DNA from: Candidatus Francisella endociliophora
GTDB taxonomy: Bacteria > Pseudomonadota > Gammaproteobacteria > Francisellales > Francisellaceae
DNA: 64,000 bases
Direction of reading: 5' to 3'
NCBI RefSeq assembly: GCF_000764555.1
Contig: NZ_CP009574.1
Coordinates: 372,001 to 436,000 of the forward strand
A program made the position numbers and the translations under genes. The notes beneath the pieces are model-generated. The model was not told the DNA's origin. It saw only the letters and a list, made by a program, of their open reading frames with translations, and made no database searches. This document shows, piece by piece, positions 19,411-28,615 of this stretch (positions are counted from its first letter, which is position 1; each line of letters starts with the position of its first letter).

Positions 19411-21363
19411 TCAATTGACAATATCTTTATCAGCTACTGCTAAATGCAAATAGTGTAAATGCTTATCATATTGCGTAACAATATCCGCAATTACTTGATC
19501 TCTTGAATACCCCATAATGTCATAATACTGCCCACCATGACTTAATAATACTTCTACACGATGATAATCTTGCTCTTCTGGTTTTGACTGATATGATCTT
19601 AGCATAACGCTATATACAAAATCCTCACCTCCGTCTATTATAATAGTCATCTGTATATGATCTTCCTCTCTAGTAACTTCAGTTTTTATATCATTTTTTT
19701 TCATTTCAATAACAACTTCTGAAACAGCTGTAACAACTGTTTGTTGCAAAAATTCTACAGTCTGAGCTTTTGATGGTTTATGAGATATAGATCTTAATCT
19801 ATCTTGCCAAGAGGTATTTGCCTTGACATACTGAACAACTGTAGAGTGAGTCTCTATACTTTTGATACGTAAGTAATCTAACCTTAATGATTTAATTAAA
19901 GATGCACACATCAAGAATAAGATAAATAATAACGGAAAAGCACTAATAATTGTTGCTGATTGTAATGCTTGTAGACCTCCTGCTAAAATAAGAGAAATAG
20001 CTAAAAGGCCACTTAATACAGACCATGCTATACGCTGAACTGTTATAGATTTTCTGGCATTCCCTGTTGCTAAGATATCTATTATCAACGCACCACTATC
20101 CGCAGAGGTTACAAAGAAAGTCACAATTAAAAACACTGCAACAATAGATAATATAATTGAAAATGGAAAATGTTGAAAAAACTCAAAAAGTGCTACTGGA
20201 ATATTATTATTCGCAGCATTAACAAGATCCTGCCCATGACCTGTCATAGCAATTGTAATAGCAGAGTTACCAAATACTGTCATCCATAAAAAAGTAAAAC
20301 CAACTGGAATAAATAAAACTCCAGTAGTAAACTGCCTAATTGTTCTGCCTTTTGAAACTTTTGCTATAAACATACCCACAAAAGGCGACCAAGCAATCCA
20401 CCAGCCCCAATAAAATAGAGTCCAATCTTTTAGCCACTCTTGGCTTTCTTTATTATAGGCGTACAGATTAAATGTTTGATTTACAAGGTTACTTAAGTAA
20501 TAACCTATATTTTGAAAGTAATCTTTGATTAAAGCTGTTGTATGTCCAAGTAAAAGTACAAAAATCAATAGAAACACAGCTAATACAATATTTAAATTAC
20601 TCAATGCCTTGATCCCTTTATCAAGACCTAAAGCTACAGATATGGTTGCTAATGCGACTATAAATACGATATAAACAACTTGCATATTTACGGTATCTGG
20701 TAGCCCTGTCAAAAAACTAATTCCTGAGCTAACTTGCATAGCTCCAAACCCCAGAGATGTTGCAACTCCAAATAGCGTACCTAAAATTGCAAATACATCA
20801 ATAGCATGACCGATTGGTCCATATATATGTTTACCTAAAATAGGATAAAGCACTGAACGAGGCAAAAGTGGTAACTCATGTCTATATGCAAAGTATGCTA
20901 ATGATAGTCCTAGCACAACATATACAGACCAAGCCTCTATACCCCAATGAAAAAATGTTGTATTTAGTGCTCTCTGTGCAGCCTCCATCTGATCACCAGA
21001 AAAGTTTGGTGGTGCTAAAAAATGCTTAAGAGGTTCAGCAACTCCATAAAACATCAAGCCAATTCCCATTCCTGCAGCAAATAACATAGCAAACCATGAC
21101 ATATTACTATACTCTGGCAAATCATGCTCTTGGCCTAATTTAATATCTCCAAATCTACTAAACATTAAAACCAAACATAAGCATACAAATACACTCATTG
21201 CTAAAATATAAGCCCAACCAAACTTTTCTAAGATTAAGTTTTGTATATATTCCATATTATTAGCAAAAGCTACTGGTATCAAAATCCCAAGTAATGAAAG
21301 TATAATGGCTAATATAATCGCTGGATAAAATACTGGTGCATACGCGCCCTTCTCTCTTTGCAT
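19411..21363 (-). CDS. BCCT-family choline/betaine transporter (BetT-like)
   Basis: A secondary transporter of quaternary ammonium compounds used in osmoprotection. Twelve transmembrane segments occupy about 15-510, with the BCCT signature GWWIAWSPFVGMF around residue 315 and FFVTSADSGALIID around residue 405. The cytoplasmic C-terminal tail of about 140 residues resembles the regulatory tail of BetT-type carriers. No bet catabolic genes are adjacent, so import of an osmolyte rather than its synthesis is likely. No clear ribosome binding site is seen. Confidence 0.9.
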   Translation of the reverse strand: MQREKGAYAPVFYPAIILAIILSLLGILIPVAFANNMEYIQNLILEKFGWAYILAMSVFVCLCLVLMFSRFGDIKLGQEHDLPEYSNMSWFAMLFAAGMGIGLMFYGVAEPLKHFLAPPNFSGDQMEAAQRALNTTFFHWGIEAWSVYVVLGLSLAYFAYRHELPLLPRSVLYPILGKHIYGPIGHAIDVFAILGTLFGVATSLGFGAMQVSSGISFLTGLPDTVNMQVVYIVFIVALATISVALGLDKGIKALSNLNIVLAVFLLIFVLLLGHTTALIKDYFQNIGYYLSNLVNQTFNLYAYNKESQEWLKDWTLFYWGWWIAWSPFVGMFIAKVSKGRTIRQFTTGVLFIPVGFTFLWMTVFGNSAITIAMTGHGQDLVNAANNNIPVALFEFFQHFPFSIILSIVAVFLIVTFFVTSADSGALIIDILATGNARKSITVQRIAWSVLSGLLAISLILAGGLQALQSATIISAFPLLFILFLMCASLIKSLRLDYLRIKSIETHSTVVQYVKANTSWQDRLRSISHKPSKAQTVEFLQQTVVTAVSEVVIEMKKNDIKTEVTREEDHIQMTIIIDGGEDFVYSVMLRSYQSKPEEQDYHRVEVLLSHGGQYYDIMGYSRDQVIADIVTQYDKHLHYLHLAVADKDIVN

Positions 21364-21500
21364 AATAACTATAAAAATTTTTCACTATATATTTAACTTA
21401 ACATGTCTTAATAAACATAGCAAAAATACACACTTTAGCTATTTAAACAGCTATACAAAAAACATAAAATATATAGCAATACATATTCCTAGCTTTACTA

Positions 21501-22259
21501 ATGAAATTACTTACGCAAAACTTACAAAAAGAAATAAAAAAACTTCACTCCTCTCAAGGAAGAAAAAAGTCTCAATATTATATAGTTGAAGGTCTTAGAT
21601 GCTGCCAAGAAGCACTAGCTAGACTACCTAGCCCAGAAATAGCTGCAATATTAGTTACAGAAAAATCTGATTCTTACGAGTACAGCCCTGATAAAAAATA
21701 TATAATCTCTGAAAAAGATTTAAATGAACTATCACAAACACAGAATCCGCAAGGTGTTTTGATACTTGCTAAAAAAAGAAGTTTTGAGAAATTAAAATTT
21801 AGCGATGATTTTGTGCTTGTATTGGATAGAATCCAAGATCCAGGTAATATTGGTACAATATTGCGTACTGCTATAGCCGTTGGCCTAAAGGAAATAGTTC
21901 TTATAAATGGTACAGTAGACCCTTTTAATCCAAAAGCAATCAGAGCTGGTATGGGAGCTCAATTTAGCCTGAGTTTTGATTATTTTGATAACCTAAAACA
22001 ACTTAAAGATTCTGCTAAACTAAAAGATCATAAAGTATGGCTAACGACTCCTCATGAAGGAGTATCATGCTATGATTCATCATTTAAGTTAGAAAAAAGT
22101 ATCTTGGTATTTGGTGAAGAAGCTAATGGTATACAGGATTTTTCAGTTGGTGAAAAAACTATGATTCCAACACTCAGTGATATAGAATCATTAAATGTAG
22201 CTCAAGCAGCGACTATATATTTATTTGAAGGTTTAAGACAAAAACTAATAAAGCAGTAA
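21501..22259 (+). CDS. SpoU/TrmH-family RNA 2'-O-methyltransferase (RlmB-like)
   Basis: An AdoMet-dependent SPOUT methyltransferase acting on rRNA or tRNA ribose. The 252 residues contain an N-terminal L30e-like substrate-binding domain (about 5-95) and the trefoil-knot domain with motif 1 DRIQDPGNIGTILRTA, motif 2 FGEEANGI and motif 3 SLNVAQAATIYLFE. It probably modifies 23S rRNA as RlmB does, but TrmH-family targets cannot be separated by eye. The histidine-rich gene starts 15 bp downstream. Confidence 0.88.
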   Translation: MKLLTQNLQKEIKKLHSSQGRKKSQYYIVEGLRCCQEALARLPSPEIAAILVTEKSDSYEYSPDKKYIISEKDLNELSQTQNPQGVLILAKKRSFEKLKFSDDFVLVLDRIQDPGNIGTILRTAIAVGLKEIVLINGTVDPFNPKAIRAGMGAQFSLSFDYFDNLKQLKDSAKLKDHKVWLTTPHEGVSCYDSSFKLEKSILVFGEEANGIQDFSVGEKTMIPTLSDIESLNVAQAATIYLFEGLRQKLIKQ

Positions 22260-22274
22260 AAAGGGGAAATTACT

Positions 22275-22628
22275 ATGAGCAAGTGTAAAACTCATGAGAA
22301 TCATGATCACCAACATCAGGATGGTTGTGGTCATACAAAAATAAAGCACGGTGACCATTATGATTACCTTCACGATGGACATCTTCATCATGAACATGAA
22401 GGACATTATGATGAGCATAGTTTAGAAGTATCAGAAAAAAATCCTGATAACTGCAATCCTATAAAAGATGAATGTTGTGATCATGTACATGGGCCAGATT
22501 GTGGGCATGAAGCTGTACCACATGGAGATCATGTTGACTATATTGTAGATGGTAGATTACACCATCCTCATGGCAATCACTGTGATGATCATGGTCCTGT
22601 AGAAGTAATTAAAAATAACAAAAGATAA
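22275..22628 (+). CDS. Histidine-rich metal-binding protein with internal duplication
   Basis: A 117-residue cytoplasmic protein with about one quarter histidine and a number of cysteines. Two similar halves are visible: CGHTKIKHGDHYDYLHDG near 17-35 and CGHEAVPHGDHVDYIVDG near 75-93, each followed by LHH and further HxH groups. It likely binds or stores nickel, zinc or copper. AAGGGG stands before the ATG and it follows the rRNA methyltransferase by 15 bp. Similar short His-rich proteins occur in other gammaproteobacteria, but no function is established that I know of. Confidence 0.75.
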   Translation: MSKCKTHENHDHQHQDGCGHTKIKHGDHYDYLHDGHLHHEHEGHYDEHSLEVSEKNPDNCNPIKDECCDHVHGPDCGHEAVPHGDHVDYIVDGRLHHPHGNHCDDHGPVEVIKNNKR

Positions 22629-22634
22629 AAAATT

Positions 22635-22658
22635 CTTATATTTTTTCTAAAATATAAG
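22635..22658 (-). terminator. Candidate terminator at the convergent junction
   Basis: A perfect 10-bp stem (22635-22644 with 22649-22658) and a TTCT loop span the stop of the AstE-like gene. On the minus strand it is followed by a run of Ts, so it best serves the minus-strand transcript. The stem is nearly all A-T. Confidence 0.45.
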
Positions 22659-23649
22659 TGCCTGCAGCTCCCACCAGTCTAGTTGGCCATGGGAAAAGTA
22701 CGGTATGATTGTTTGAAGGCATTCTATATATAACTTCCCCATTCTCATAAGCGAGAACAGTTCCTTTCTCATACTTAGTAAAATTTCTTAGACATATATT
22801 ACTATTTAGCTCAAATGTTTCATTATTTTTAATTACTGGTGGACAAAATTTATATCTCTCAATCTGTTGAGGGTTAATTTGTTTATTTTTATTATATGTT
22901 TCAGATACTTGAGCATAAATATAATCAGCAATATTCTTTAAATCTAGAGGGTTATTTTTACCTAGTTTATGAGCATGTCCAAGTTCAAATACCATACTTG
23001 TAATATATGGGTATCTCTTCACAATAAAAGAAACTAAAGTCCCTTTCATATCAATATCAGTTATAACTTTACCAAGATTACAAGCAGATAAAATCTGCTC
23101 ATGGTTTAAACTATATGGTTGTTCTTTAACACAAATTGCAAACTGTGTCTTATCATCATGATATTGACTGAAATAATCTGGATAAACATAACTATGTAAA
23201 TCAAGTAGCATTTCTATTGAAATATCTTTAGCATCAAGTTCTTCTTTAAACTCATCTATAGCAGTAATGATATCTAATGCTCTTTTATGCTCCATAGAAC
23301 TATTTAAGCTAAGCTCGTCATCATCAAAGCATCTATTTAGATTAGTTTCCACCTGACGAGTTCCTTGTTTAATCGCATCTAGATTTCCTAATATAATCAT
23401 CAATGGGCGACTAATTACAGTACCATTTAGAAGGCTATTAAAAAGTTTATATACTAATTCTACAGCTCCGGTCTCATCGCCATGTATACCTGCTGAAACT
23501 ATCATAGCTTTTTGTGAAGTTTTAATAGCTGGAAAAATAGCAACAATACCATCACTATAGTATTTTATAAGATTACCATTTTCTAATTTACTTATTTTTG
23601 GATAATCTTCTTGAGAAAAAAGATCTATAATTTGATTTGCTATGCTCAT
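22636..23649 (-). CDS. Succinylglutamate desuccinylase/aspartoacylase-family (AstE-like)
   Basis: A zinc-dependent amidohydrolase of the M14-like AstE/AspA family; AstE releases succinate from succinylglutamate in arginine catabolism. The 337-residue protein has the metal-binding motif GIHGDETGAVELV near residue 55, then NLNRCF and LDLHSY typical of AstE. No other ast genes are near, so the substrate may differ from succinylglutamate. GAGGAG precedes the start. It lies downstream of the thioesterase and glutaredoxin genes on the same strand. Confidence 0.85.
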   Translation of the reverse strand: MSIANQIIDLFSQEDYPKISKLENGNLIKYYSDGIVAIFPAIKTSQKAMIVSAGIHGDETGAVELVYKLFNSLLNGTVISRPLMIILGNLDAIKQGTRQVETNLNRCFDDDELSLNSSMEHKRALDIITAIDEFKEELDAKDISIEMLLDLHSYVYPDYFSQYHDDKTQFAICVKEQPYSLNHEQILSACNLGKVITDIDMKGTLVSFIVKRYPYITSMVFELGHAHKLGKNNPLDLKNIADYIYAQVSETYNKNKQINPQQIERYKFCPPVIKNNETFELNSNICLRNFTKYEKGTVLAYENGEVIYRMPSNNHTVLFPWPTRLVGAAGTYILEKI

Positions 23650-23668
23650 ATTTTATGGCTCCTCAAAT

Positions 23669-24118
23669 TTAAATCAATTTAGCTACATCATCAATCTCAA
23701 AATCATTATATTTATCAAAGATCTCAACTAATTCTGTGGGAATTTTTGCAGGTCTACCCTTTTGAGCATTTACCATTACCCAAAGAGTATCTGCCTTACA
23801 TAAGAGTTTTTTATCTGACTTTCTATAGATATGGTATTTTCTAAATGTTGAGATCTTTGAGATGCTCTCTACCCAAGTTACTACAATAATATCATCGCCT
23901 AAGAATCCTTGTGCTAAGTACTCTATAGTATGCTTCTTTGCAAACCATGTAAGCCCATACTTCTCTGTAACATCAAATACACCATTTGCCTTTACATGAG
24001 CAATTGCAATATCCTGCATCCACTGTAAATATACGATATTATTTAGATGATTATTTGGATCTATATGTTTGGGTAGAACTTTTGTCTCATAGATGAAATA
24101 CTTTAATTGATCCATCAT
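23669..24118 (-). CDS. Acyl-CoA thioesterase (4HBT hotdog fold)
   Basis: A 149-residue single hotdog-domain protein of the 4-hydroxybenzoyl-CoA thioesterase type, hydrolysing acyl-CoA thioesters in the cytoplasm. Signature: HIDPNNHLNNIVYLQWMQD near residue 17, with the catalytic Asp/Asn region, followed by the long central helix and YRKSDKKLLCKADTLWVMV. The ATG overlaps the stop of the glutaredoxin gene as ATGA, indicating translational coupling. The acyl substrate is not assignable. Confidence 0.87.
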   Translation of the reverse strand: MMDQLKYFIYETKVLPKHIDPNNHLNNIVYLQWMQDIAIAHVKANGVFDVTEKYGLTWFAKKHTIEYLAQGFLGDDIIVVTWVESISKISTFRKYHIYRKSDKKLLCKADTLWVMVNAQKGRPAKIPTELVEIFDKYNDFEIDDVAKLI

Positions 24119-24366
24119 TTTTCACCTAGAAATTCTACTAAATCACTATAACCACCAATCTGCTTACCATCTATAAAGATTAATGGAGTTGTTTCTAGGC
24201 TATATTTTTCTTTAAAAGCATCTGTTTCTGCTCTAGTTTTTAAAATATTATCTTCAAAATTCCAGCCTTTTTCTTCAAATAATGCTTTCGCTTTTAGACC
24301 ATAAGGACAAGTTTTTTCTGGAGTTACCATGCGGTATAAAATTATATTATCAAACTGGTTTGTCAT
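24115..24366 (-). CDS. Glutaredoxin-like protein, CPYG active site
   Basis: An 83-residue thioredoxin-fold protein that would use glutathione. It has KTCPYGLKAKALFEEKGW near residue 18 with a single active-site cysteine (CPYG rather than CPYC), then the cis-proline loop TTPLIFIDGKQIGGYSDL, the usual glutaredoxin C-terminal GG-[YS]-[DS] glutathione contact. The absence of the second cysteine means monothiol chemistry, such as deglutathionylation. It is first in a coupled pair with the thioesterase gene. Confidence 0.9.
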   Translation of the reverse strand: MTNQFDNIILYRMVTPEKTCPYGLKAKALFEEKGWNFEDNILKTRAETDAFKEKYSLETTPLIFIDGKQIGGYSDLVEFLGEK

Positions 24367-24452
24367 TTTTTTATAACTCTGAATACTGTATATTTGATAA
24401 TCTAAAGTATATCACTTAGAAGTATGAACTCATATACAAAAAAGGATAGGCT

Positions 24453-25565
24453 ATGTGTACAAATGTTTTTATAAATAAAAATGAATATAAAATCGAAGCA
24501 AGATCTATGGATTTTCCAATTAATATTGCTTTTGAAAACGGTTGGGATTACGTAGGAGTTGAGAATACTACAAATGTAGTTATTGATGCTGATAAAATCC
24601 CAACAAGCCAACTTGCGAACTGGAAAAATAAATATGGCTATTTTGGTAGATTTGGCTTTGACAGAACTATTGCTGATGGATTAAATACACAAGGATTATC
24701 ATTTAGTGTTTTATACCTTGATATAACACAATATCCTAAATATGATCCTAAAGACACGCGTCCTGTCCTTGCTATATATGATATTGGTAATTTTTTGTTA
24801 GCAATGGCTAAAGATGTACCAGAGGCTCTTAAACTTGTATCTAAACATCAACTTGTTAATAGTGCGATCAAACTTAAGCCTGGTGTTTTTGTCAAAAATA
24901 TCCCTTTACATATCTCACTTAGAGACTCTCTAGGTAATAGTGCTGTGATTGAATTTCTTAATGGTGAAATTCATATATATGAAAATGCTGATAATGTCTT
25001 GACCAATGCCCCTAGTTATAATTGGCATTTAGAAAATATCAAAGAATATCAATCGCTACTTAAACCATTTGATGGTTCTAACCCAACTTTTGCTGGTAAA
25101 GTTATAAACTATAATGAAACTGTAAAAAGCTCGCGTCCAGAGGTTGCTCAACTAATTGGTATGCCAGGAGATTTTAGCTCTACATCTCGCTTTGTGAGAG
25201 CCTATACCTTATCTGAACTTATGCTTGAACCAAAATCAAATAGAGAGGCTATTTATCATGCCACATCTATTATAGCTAATGTTTCTGTACCACCTTATGA
25301 AAAATCTATGACTCTTTGGACTACTGTCAAAGATCTAAAAAATCTAACAGTCGCTTATAAAGATAATGCTGCATATCAGGGAACTGGATCTGTTGGTGTA
25401 TATGCTATGAGTGTAGATACAGGCTATGTCACTTATGATCTAAAAGCTATGAATTTTGTAGATATTCCGCCACAAGTACAAGGTAGAGGAAAAAAACCAA
25501 CTCCAAAAGAAGATATTAAGCAAATTATTGAGATGTCTAAAGTTGTAGGTTTACAAAGACAATAA
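24453..25565 (+). CDS. Choloylglycine hydrolase/penicillin V acylase family protein
   Basis: An N-terminal nucleophile hydrolase of the linear amide C-N hydrolase family, which includes bile salt hydrolase and penicillin V acylase. Cys2 directly follows the start methionine and would be the nucleophile after Met removal; RSMDFP, NTQGLSFSVLYLD and NAPSYNWHLENI are family features. Length 370 residues. No signal peptide is seen, so the mature enzyme is cytoplasmic unless exported otherwise. AAGGA precedes the ATG. Its substrate could be a bile salt, an N-acyl amide or an N-acyl homoserine lactone. Confidence 0.9.
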   Translation: MCTNVFINKNEYKIEARSMDFPINIAFENGWDYVGVENTTNVVIDADKIPTSQLANWKNKYGYFGRFGFDRTIADGLNTQGLSFSVLYLDITQYPKYDPKDTRPVLAIYDIGNFLLAMAKDVPEALKLVSKHQLVNSAIKLKPGVFVKNIPLHISLRDSLGNSAVIEFLNGEIHIYENADNVLTNAPSYNWHLENIKEYQSLLKPFDGSNPTFAGKVINYNETVKSSRPEVAQLIGMPGDFSSTSRFVRAYTLSELMLEPKSNREAIYHATSIIANVSVPPYEKSMTLWTTVKDLKNLTVAYKDNAAYQGTGSVGVYAMSVDTGYVTYDLKAMNFVDIPPQVQGRGKKPTPKEDIKQIIEMSKVVGLQRQ

Positions 25566-25581
25566 AAGATAAATATCGTAT

Positions 25582-25700
25582 TTAATTTTCTTTTTGCTTC
25601 ATTCTAATTGGCATGTGATTACAAAATGGCTCTTCTGCAAGATAGCTACTATATATCTTCTTACAGCTCACCCAATCTTTTATCGTATAGTTTTGACTGA
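25582..25700 (-). pseudogene. Relic of the 3' end of the radical SAM/SPASM gene
   Basis: About 67 bp next to 25582 differ at only 3 positions from the 3' end of the gene at 27456-28526, and in frame encode the same last residues, YLAEEPFCNHMPIRMKQKEN, then a stop. Similarity fades after about 25651 into a short frame (TIKDWVSCKKIYSS) with no start codon and an upstream stop. It is a non-functional copy left on the far side of the GDSL hydrolase gene. The rest of the 25566-25972 gap holds no gene that I can see, only AT-rich sequence and the palindrome at 25871-25894. Confidence 0.75.
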
Positions 25701-25870
25701 ATTTTGAAATCTTTTATCTGTGGTATGATAAATATAGTCAATTCTAATTTTATAAATATACTTATTTTTATACACTTTAATAAAATTTTTGAATTATGAC
25801 TAGAAATCTTAACCCATGAGTTTTGATAAAAATGTTAATACATTTTCTCCACGAACTTCTTTAATTAGAT

Positions 25871-25894
25871 CTATGTAACAAAATTGTTACATAG
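25871..25894. promoter_or_regulatory. 24-bp perfect palindrome, operator-like
   Basis: An 11-bp perfect inverted repeat with a 2-base centre contains TGTAACA-N4-TGTTACA at 25874-25891; a further GTTACA half-site follows at 25896-25901. It lies 82-99 bp upstream of the GDSL hydrolase start. It matches the site at 674-691 in sequence, spacing and distance to a secreted-protein gene. Confidence 0.5.
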
Positions 25895-25972
25895 CGTTAC
25901 ATATCTGAAACATATAACCCAAAAAAAAGATGATAGCATTGAAAGTATTACCTGTAATAAAATAATCTGAAT

Positions 25973-27430
25973 ATGATCCACCTATTTAAAATAATGACTT
26001 TTAGACTACCTCTATTTATAGTACTTATATGCTATATGACTAATACCTATGCTGATGCAAGATCAAATATTGTTTTAGAAAATGAGTGTAATGTTCCTGT
26101 AGAGTTTAAAATAAGTGGTGATAATCTAGATAGTGACGCATATATTACTCTAAGCCCACATAGCTATCATAATGCAGGTGAATTTATTAATGATAAAGTG
26201 TTTTTCGATACAACCTCAGAATTTGAAATATCATATACAAGCAATAGTGATAAGGGTCTAGTTAAGTATCATCTTAGTAATAGTTGGAATTCAAACCATG
26301 CTATGTTTGAAAAAAAACTTGGTAATATTTTTGTCGATAAAAATAATTTACATAAAAAGTATAAAAAATCTTGGCACTCATATTCCAGCACACTTAAGTA
26401 TGTTATACCAACTTTCACAATCTCTAGTTGCTCGATAAACAATAATCTAGATCTAAGCCAAAGTGAATTTAACGATATAGATAGAGTTATAATTTTTGGT
26501 GATAGTTTAACTGATACAGGAACTTTATATAGCGTAACAAAAGGCTTGCTTCCAAAATCAACTCCTTATGATAAAGGTATGTTTTCAAATGGTGATATTT
26601 GGTCTTTAAGACTTAAAAATATGCTTTTAGAAAATAATATAAAAACTAGCAACTATGCTGTAGGTGGTGCAACTGTAGTATATAAACCAGAGTGGGCAGA
26701 TGTAAAGCTCCCTTACAATCTAAAAGCTGAACTAACATCTTATAATATAGACAAGTTAACTTTTAATAAAAATGAAAAAAGATTAGGAATCTTTCTAATT
26801 GGTGCCAACGATATACTAACATCAAATAGCAATCTTACTACTATAGAAATGGATGAAGCTATTAAGCAAGTTACTGATAAAATCATATCGTCTATTTTAG
26901 AGATAGATACACAAAAAAATATAATAATTGGTTTACCAGATCTATCAGTAACATTAGAATCAAAAAGACTCGATAATCAAAGAGTTGTTAAATACATGAC
27001 TGAGAAATATAATGAAAAACTTGCAGAGTTTGCAGAACAAAATCAAGAGAAAGTTAAATTCATAGATTTAGCAAATATTTTTAATAATGCTATGGCTAAT
27101 ATAGATGAATTTAATAAAAAATATAATACTGAAATTAGAACAACTCAAGAGTCATGTTGGCACGGAGGTTACTACCTACCAGAAACTCTAAATAATGATT
27201 ATTACAAAGATTTAATAATGCAAAATTCAAATACTAATGAAGAAATTGATAACGATACTCTTGCACAACTAATAGATTCATCAGTTATGCAGGCGACTAT
27301 CAAAGCTTCATATACTGGACAAATGTGCGATGATCCACAGCATTACTTTTTTTGGGATGAAGTACATCCAACATTACAAGTTCAAAAAGCTATATATCTT
27401 TATATTTTAGAAATGACTGGAGTACGATAA
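25973..27430 (+). CDS. Secreted GDSL/SGNH-family lipase-esterase
   Basis: An exported esterase or phospholipase. After a signal peptide (about 1-28, ending in NTYADA) comes an unassigned N-terminal domain of about 140 residues, then the SGNH hydrolase domain: block I IFGDSLTDTGT with nucleophile Ser178, block III LIGANDI with the oxyanion asparagine, and block V WDEVHPT with Asp462 and His465. This arrangement resembles thermolabile haemolysin / GCAT-type enzymes. It stands alone between a relic and the intact copy of the radical SAM gene, which suggests insertion, and has a palindromic site upstream. Confidence 0.88.
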   Translation: MIHLFKIMTFRLPLFIVLICYMTNTYADARSNIVLENECNVPVEFKISGDNLDSDAYITLSPHSYHNAGEFINDKVFFDTTSEFEISYTSNSDKGLVKYHLSNSWNSNHAMFEKKLGNIFVDKNNLHKKYKKSWHSYSSTLKYVIPTFTISSCSINNNLDLSQSEFNDIDRVIIFGDSLTDTGTLYSVTKGLLPKSTPYDKGMFSNGDIWSLRLKNMLLENNIKTSNYAVGGATVVYKPEWADVKLPYNLKAELTSYNIDKLTFNKNEKRLGIFLIGANDILTSNSNLTTIEMDEAIKQVTDKIISSILEIDTQKNIIIGLPDLSVTLESKRLDNQRVVKYMTEKYNEKLAEFAEQNQEKVKFIDLANIFNNAMANIDEFNKKYNTEIRTTQESCWHGGYYLPETLNNDYYKDLIMQNSNTNEEIDNDTLAQLIDSSVMQATIKASYTGQMCDDPQHYFFWDEVHPTLQVQKAIYLYILEMTGVR

Positions 27431-27455
27431 AACTCTAAGACCAACAAAAAACACC

Positions 27456-28526
27456 CTAATTTTCTTTTTGTTTCATTCTAATTGGCATGTGATTACAGAA
27501 CGGCTCTTCTGCAAGATAGCTACCGTGAATATTATAAGCTCTAGCTCTACAGCCACCACATATTTTGATAAATTCACATGAACCACATTTACCTTCATAA
27601 GCACTAAAATCACGCATATCGTGCATTACATCACTATGTTGCCAAATATCTGCAAAGGATTTCTCTTTGACATTACCAGCACTAACAGGCAGATAGCTAC
27701 ATGGATAGACATTACCATCAACATCTAGCAGACAGATACTTTGACCAGCGATACAGCCTTTACCACCACCAGTTCCAAAGCTAAGAGCACGTGAGCGAAC
27801 TTTTGCTCCATCCTCTTTATTACGCTCAAAACGAATACGATAATAATGTGGTGCACATGTTGGACGCACAAGCATATCTTGCTCATCTGCTTCCATATCA
27901 TAGTGCCAATTTAGAATATCTTGATAATCATCAACATCTATTAACTCTTGCATCAGCTCTTCACCACGCCCTGTTGGTACTATCATAAACAGATACCACG
28001 CTGTAGCTTCCAGAGATTTGGCTAGTTTGTAGACATCTTTGATCTCATGTTGATTACGCTTGGTAAATGATGAATTTATCAAGAATGGTATACCATGTTT
28101 TTTAAACAATTTTGCAGCATTTACAGTTGCTTCAAAGGCACCTTTTTGGCTACGAAAATCATCATGAGTCTCAGCTGTAGCACCATCTATGCTTAGAGAT
28201 ACTATGCTTATACTGGAGTTTTTGATTTTCTGGCAAATCTCATCTGTAACCAGAGAGCCATTAGTAGCTAGAGCCATGCGTAGACCTTTGCTAGCACCAT
28301 ACTCAGCTAGCTCAAAAATATCTGCTCGTAAAAGCGGCTCACCACCAGAGAGTACTAATACAGGATTAGCAAACTCTACTATATTATCAATAATTCTAAA
28401 GCCTTCCTCGGTAGAGAAATCAGGATGTCCAAGCACTTCACATTCAGAAGATGAGCGACAATGTACGCATTTGAGATTACAGCGTCTGGTTGTCTCCCAC
28501 GCCATCCATTTAAGTTGGTGTTTCAA
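27456..28526 (-). CDS. Radical SAM protein with SPASM domain (AhbD/NirJ-like)
   Basis: A 356-residue radical SAM enzyme with the cluster motif RRCNLKCVHC (Cys16, Cys20, Cys23) and a C-terminal SPASM region, GCIAGQSICLLDVDGNVYPC then CGSCEFIKICGGCRARAY, that would bind further [4Fe-4S] clusters. The overall layout, including AWETTRRCN and SGGEPLLR, resembles the AhbD/NirJ enzymes of alternative haem synthesis, but no partner haem genes are nearby, so the substrate is open. The frame begins with TTG at 28526; ATG at 28505 is an alternative but would cut into the conserved N-terminus. Confidence 0.85.
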   Translation of the reverse strand: MKHQLKWMAWETTRRCNLKCVHCRSSSECEVLGHPDFSTEEGFRIIDNIVEFANPVLVLSGGEPLLRADIFELAEYGASKGLRMALATNGSLVTDEICQKIKNSSISIVSLSIDGATAETHDDFRSQKGAFEATVNAAKLFKKHGIPFLINSSFTKRNQHEIKDVYKLAKSLEATAWYLFMIVPTGRGEELMQELIDVDDYQDILNWHYDMEADEQDMLVRPTCAPHYYRIRFERNKEDGAKVRSRALSFGTGGGKGCIAGQSICLLDVDGNVYPCSYLPVSAGNVKEKSFADIWQHSDVMHDMRDFSAYEGKCGSCEFIKICGGCRARAYNIHGSYLAEEPFCNHMPIRMKQKEN

Positions 28527-28615
28527 GATATAAATTCCATTAGAAAAATACTATTTGAATGAGGATATTATAACAAATAATAAGCACCAACACTTCTGAA
28601 TTTGGTACTATTATT

